From assembly GCA_944382875.1 (NCBI GenBank), contig CALWNQ010000001.1, positions 186,001 through 250,000 on the forward strand: a DNA stretch of 64,000 bases. The letters run 5' to 3'. Positions 60,733-64,000 of this stretch are shown piece by piece (position 1 is the stretch's first letter; each line of letters opens with the position of its first letter). Under the pieces are notes generated by a model, which saw nothing but the letters and a program-made list of their open reading frames with translations, was not told where the DNA came from and did not search any database. The translations under genes and the position numbers were made by a program. Source of the stretch: an uncultured Clostridia bacterium. Its GTDB lineage: Bacteria > Bacillota > Clostridia > Oscillospirales > Ruminococcaceae.

Positions 60733-61505
60733 TGGGATTATCCGTGGAAAACCTCTCGGTATCTCTCGCCGGGAAAAAGATTCTCGATCAAGTCAGCTTT
60801 GCTCTCCCGGAAGAAGGTATCTTTTTTCTGCTGGGACCAAATGGCGCAGGAAAATCCACCCTGCTCCGCGCTATCTGCGGCCTGATTCCAGCTGATTCCG
60901 GCAACATTTGCTGGAACGCACAGCCGATTTCAAAGCTTTCTCCACAGGAAATTGCAAAACAAATTGGATATCTTCCGCAAAATATACAATCTGTTGAAAT
61001 GACTGCGGAGGAATTTGCCATGCTGGGTGCAGCACCCTATCTGAAATGGGGAGAAGTCCCCTGTGAATTACACCGCAGACAGGCAGAAGCAGCACTGGAG
61101 CTGCTGGGGATTTCCCATCTGGCCAAACGGCAACTCAACCGGATGAGCGGCGGCGAACGGCAGCTAACAGCACTGGCCCGTGCCCTTGTCCAGAATGCCC
61201 CGCTCCTTCTCCTGGATGAACCAACCGCCAGCCTGGATGTTAAACGGCAGCAGGATTTTCTCCAAACGCTGCAAAAGGTAGTCAAAAGGGGACAAAAAGC
61301 GGCACTGTTAAGCGTCCACGATCCCAATCTGGCGTTAACCTACGGCGATAGAGTGCTGGTTCTCCGAAATGGAAAAATAAAACTGCTGTCCGCATCGCCC
61401 AATTTTGGGGAACAGCTTTGTCAAATACTCAAGCCGCTCTACGGAGACAATTTCACCCTGTCAGCGGACGGATATTTTTACTGGAAAACCGAAAGGAGGC
61501 TGTAA
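60729..61505 (+). CDS. ABC transporter ATPase (FepC/BtuD/MolC type)
   Basis: A 258-residue ATPase with Walker A GPNGAGKST, signature MSGGERQL, Walker B LLLLDEPTASLD and switch histidine in LLSVHDPNLAL. The start ATGATG overlaps the permease stop. The flavin subunit of the hydroxylase starts 1 base after its stop, preceded by AAAGGAGG inside this gene, so transporter and enzyme are translationally linked. Confidence 0.93.
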   Translation: MMGLSVENLSVSLAGKKILDQVSFALPEEGIFFLLGPNGAGKSTLLRAICGLIPADSGNICWNAQPISKLSPQEIAKQIGYLPQNIQSVEMTAEEFAMLGAAPYLKWGEVPCELHRRQAEAALELLGISHLAKRQLNRMSGGERQLTALARALVQNAPLLLLDEPTASLDVKRQQDFLQTLQKVVKRGQKAALLSVHDPNLALTYGDRVLVLRNGKIKLLSASPNFGEQLCQILKPLYGDNFTLSADGYFYWKTERRL

Positions 61506-61506
61506 C

Positions 61507-62274
61507 TTGTTTACGGTACAACAGTATGTAAAAGTTTCTTCGCTGGAAGAAGCCTATACGCTCAATCAAAAGAAAAGCAGCGCCGTTTTAGGCGGCGGAT
61601 GCTGGATGAAAATGGGAAAACGCCGCATCGGCACCCTCATCGACCTATCCGGTTTAGGACTGGACACCATTGAGGAAACGGAAGATTCCTTTATCCTGGG
61701 CGCTATGGTCACGCTGCGGCAGATGGAAACCGATGCCCGGCTGAAAACGACCTTTGGCTCTGGCTTTGCCGATATGGTACGGCATATTGTAGGAGTGCAG
61801 TTCCGCAACTGCGCCACATTAGGCGGAAGCCTGTATTCCCGGTTCGGCTTTTCCGATATCCTCACCTGGCTGCTGGCTTTGGACTGTGACGTGGAACTGG
61901 CGGGCGCGGGAATCATTCCCCTTGCCCAGTATGCCGCAACGCCCTATGACCGGGATGTACTGGCCCGAGTCATTGTCCATAAAACCAGCCGGAAAGCGGT
62001 TTACGAAAGCTTCCGCAACACCGAAACAGATATCCCTGTCCTAACCTGCGCCGCTTCCTCCTTAAATGGAGATTTGCGGCTGGTCATAGGCGGACGGCCC
62101 ATGCGGGCGCTGACGGTGGATGGATTGGCTCTGACCAAATCCATGGAAACCATTGTGGAAAAAGCCCAGAGCCTGCCTTTTGGCAGCAATATGCGTGCCA
62201 GTGCTCAATACCGCCGGCATCTGGCTGGAGTTCTGGTAAAACGGGCGGTATTGCGTCTGCGGGAGGTGGAATGA
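61507..62274 (+). CDS. xanthine dehydrogenase family FAD-binding subunit
   Basis: Flavin subunit of a three-part molybdenum hydroxylase, 255 residues, somewhat shorter than usual. The FAD-binding start region is AVLGGGCWMKMGKRRIGTLIDLSGL, the second FAD motif is VQFRNCATLGGSLYSRFGFSD, and a CO-dehydrogenase-flavoprotein C-terminal domain follows. The TTG at 61507 has AAAGGAGG 8 bases upstream. Its stop overlaps the next gene by 4 bases. Confidence 0.9.
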   Translation: MFTVQQYVKVSSLEEAYTLNQKKSSAVLGGGCWMKMGKRRIGTLIDLSGLGLDTIEETEDSFILGAMVTLRQMETDARLKTTFGSGFADMVRHIVGVQFRNCATLGGSLYSRFGFSDILTWLLALDCDVELAGAGIIPLAQYAATPYDRDVLARVIVHKTSRKAVYESFRNTETDIPVLTCAASSLNGDLRLVIGGRPMRALTVDGLALTKSMETIVEKAQSLPFGSNMRASAQYRRHLAGVLVKRAVLRLREVE

Positions 62275-62738
62275 TGCAGATTACAGTGACAATCAACGGA
62301 AAGAAATACACCGAAGACGTAGCTCCGGATTTGGTTCTGCTGGACTTTTTGCGGGCACACGGCTGTTATTCGGTAAAACGTGGGTGTGAAACCTCCAACT
62401 GCGGCCTCTGCACCGTCCATCTGAACGGAAAACCAGTACTGTCCTGCAGTGTCCTGGCTGTCCGGGCGGACGGAAAATCCGTCACCACCCTGGAAGGCTT
62501 GCAGAAAGAAGCGGAGGAATTTGGCGGGTTTCTGGCGGATGAAGGCGGCGAACAGTGCGGTTTTTGCAGCCCCGGCTTTATCATGAACGTTCTCGCCATG
62601 GTCCGGGAACTGGAAAACCCCTCCGAACAGGAAATTCAGGAATACCTGGCGGGGAATCTTTGCCGGTGCACCGGCTACCAGAGCCAACTGCGAGCCATTC
62701 AAAAATATCTGGCGTGGAAACAGGAGGGGACAAAATGA
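62271..62738 (+). CDS. xanthine dehydrogenase family [2Fe-2S] subunit
   Basis: A 155-residue iron-sulfur subunit. Plant-type [2Fe-2S] ligands are Cys39, 44, 47 and 59 (CETSNCGLC...SC), and the second cluster uses Cys96, 99, 131 and 133 (CGFC...CRC). It carries electrons from the molybdenum site to FAD. Start is ATGATG; the second ATG (62274) is slightly better spaced from GGAGG. The end overlaps the molybdenum subunit gene (ATGA). Confidence 0.95.
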   Translation: MMQITVTINGKKYTEDVAPDLVLLDFLRAHGCYSVKRGCETSNCGLCTVHLNGKPVLSCSVLAVRADGKSVTTLEGLQKEAEEFGGFLADEGGEQCGFCSPGFIMNVLAMVRELENPSEQEIQEYLAGNLCRCTGYQSQLRAIQKYLAWKQEGTK

Positions 62739-64000
62739 GCTATGTAAACAGCCGCGTCCGAAAAAAAGACGCCATGAGCCTTGTCACCGGCAAACCGGTC
62801 TACACCGGCGACCTGATTCCCCAGAACACTTTGGTGGTAAAACTGCTCCGCAGCCCTCACGCCAACGCTTTTATTGAGGAAATCAACACCGCTGCGGCCT
62901 TAAAGGTGCCGGGGGTTGCCGCCATTTTCACCTATCAGGATGTGCCCACATCTCGGTTTACCACGGCAGGACAGACCTATCCGGAAGCCAGTCCCTATGA
63001 CCGGCTGATTCTGGACAAACATCTGCGCTGCGCCGGAGACCCGGTGGCTATTATCGCCGCGGAAACCGAAGCGGCAGCCTTGAAAGCCATGAACCTAATC
63101 AAGGTGAAATACGATGTCCGGGAGCCTCTGCTGGACTTTACCAAGGCCAAGGATAATCCCATTCTGGTGCACCCGGAGGAAGATTTCAAGGCGCTGTGTC
63201 CCGTTGGCGCGGATAATCGCCGGAATCTTTGCAGCACCGATGTTTTTGAGGTGGGAAAGGTAGAGGAAGCTCTTTCCACCTGCGATGTGGTACTCACCCG
63301 CACCTACCACACCAAGGCCAACAACCAGGCCATGATGGAAACCTTCCGCACCTACTCTTATTTGGATGAGTATGGCCGTTTAAGCCTCGTTAGTTCCACC
63401 CAGGTTCCCTTCCATGTGCGGCGGATTCTCTCCAACGCCCTGGAAATCCCCAAATCTCAGATTCGCGTTGTCAAGCCTCGCATTGGGGGCGGCTTTGGCG
63501 CCAAACAGAGCGCTGTGAGTGAAGTCTACCCCGCTTTTGTCACATTAAAAACCGGCCGTCCAGCGGCCATTGTCTACACCCGGGAAGAATCCATGACCAA
63601 CGGCTCTCCCCGGCATGAAATGCAGATGACCGTCCGCATCGGCGCAAATAAAGACGGCGTCATCAAGGCCATCGACCTTTACGCTCTGTCCAACGCCGGC
63701 GCTTATGGGGATCATGGTCCCACTACCATTGGCTTGGTAGGACACAAGTCCCTCTCCCTTTACGGCGGCGTGGAAGCGGCACGGTTTGCCTGCGACGTGG
63801 TTTATACCAACACCATGAACGGCGGGGCGTATCGTGGCTACGGCGCGACCCAGGGCATCTACGCGGTGGAGACCGCTGTCAACGAAATGGCGGCGGCCCT
63901 GCATATGGACCCCTGCGCCATCCGGGAGAAAAACATGGTGCTGGAAGGCCAGGTGATGCGCACCTATTATAACGAAACCTGCAACAGCTGTACCCTGGAC
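62735..64000 (+). CDS. xanthine dehydrogenase family molybdenum-binding subunit (partial)
   Basis: First 422 codons of the molybdopterin subunit; the gene runs off the window. The start MSYVNSRVRKKDAMSLVTGKPVYTGDL, the cofactor loop IGGGFGAKQSAV and the second loop GGAYRGYGATQGIYAVE are family hallmarks. The catalytic glutamate lies beyond the end. GGAGGGG precedes the ATG. The substrate could be xanthine, hypoxanthine, nicotinate or another N-heterocycle; the nearby purine permease favours purines. Confidence 0.93.
   Translation, partial: MSYVNSRVRKKDAMSLVTGKPVYTGDLIPQNTLVVKLLRSPHANAFIEEINTAAALKVPGVAAIFTYQDVPTSRFTTAGQTYPEASPYDRLILDKHLRCAGDPVAIIAAETEAAALKAMNLIKVKYDVREPLLDFTKAKDNPILVHPEEDFKALCPVGADNRRNLCSTDVFEVGKVEEALSTCDVVLTRTYHTKANNQAMMETFRTYSYLDEYGRLSLVSSTQVPFHVRRILSNALEIPKSQIRVVKPRIGGGFGAKQSAVSEVYPAFVTLKTGRPAAIVYTREESMTNGSPRHEMQMTVRIGANKDGVIKAIDLYALSNAGAYGDHGPTTIGLVGHKSLSLYGGVEAARFACDVVYTNTMNGGAYRGYGATQGIYAVETAVNEMAAALHMDPCAIREKNMVLEGQVMRTYYNETCNSCTLD

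Noticed and set aside
1-64000. tRNA, rRNA, CRISPR arrays, insertion sequences or prophage genes
   Set aside because: Reading both strands I saw no cloverleaf-like sequences, regularly spaced repeats, transposase or integrase motifs; I could not run dedicated scans, so small RNAs may be missed.

Overview
The window looks like chromosome of an anaerobic, Gram-positive, probably spore-forming member of the Clostridia, most likely Oscillospirales/Ruminococcaceae. This is inferred from pyruvate:ferredoxin oxidoreductase, a sodium-type V-ATPase, strong AGGAGG ribosome binding sites with frequent TTG/GTG starts, TTGACA/TATAAT promoters with 17-base spacers, a SpoIIQ-like M23 protein, a DUF4250 protein, and purine and glycine riboswitches. 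No 16S rRNA, tRNA, CRISPR array or insertion sequence was seen, so the species cannot be named.

Layout. 1-1500: tail of an unknown gene, then murC. 1503-3921 (minus): polar amino-acid ABC transporter whose binding protein has its two lobes in swapped order. 4213-9419 (plus): two ABC exporter half-transporters, each with an N-terminal domain and a zinc ribbon, flanking a DUF1854 protein. 9423-10251: pnuC with a structured leader. 10313-18783 (minus): nine-gene V-type ATPase operon H-I-K-E-C-F-A-B-D. 18974-19138: small membrane peptide. 19264-26966 (minus): seven-gene glycoside/sugar-oxidation cluster (two Gfo/Idh/MocA oxidoreductases, ThuA-like protein, unknown C39-like protein, aldo/keto-reductase-like protein, sugar isomerase-like TIM barrel, GH63-like glycosidase). 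27115-29391 (minus): serC-serA. 29831-32903: SpoIIQ-like M23 protein, DUF4250, AraC regulator, EcsC-family protein. 33041-36574 (minus): PFOR. 36906-41367 (minus): membrane protein, HyuA-like protein, MATE exporter, HPr-like protein lacking the phospho-histidine loop. 41660-46701 (plus): mtaB-purL. 46868-50978: pth-mfd. 51031-54384: iron alcohol dehydrogenase, UROD-like protein, VWA protein, cysteine-rich protein. 54423-56090 (minus): AGCS symporter under a tandem glycine riboswitch. 56190-64000: purine block with xpt (minus), purine-riboswitch-controlled xanthine/uracil permease, a BtuCD-type ABC transporter and a molybdenum hydroxylase of the xanthine dehydrogenase family that runs off the window.

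How the genes work together. The right end reads as purine handling: uptake (permease), salvage (xpt) and oxidation (xanthine dehydrogenase). The ABC transporter fused into the dehydrogenase operon is best explained as supplying molybdate or tungstate, by analogy with MolBCA. The V-ATPase proteolipid keeps the sodium-binding residues, which agrees with a cell energised by a sodium gradient; the AGCS symporter would use that gradient. The 19-27 kb cluster has no transporter and probably processes an imported or intracellular glycoside through oxidised sugar intermediates.

Most unusual items: the circularly permuted binding protein (3016-3921), the ABC-DUF1854-ABC zinc-ribbon exporter (4374-9375), the pnuC leader (9458-9545), the molybdate-like transporter joined to the hydroxylase operon, and the histidine-less HPr.
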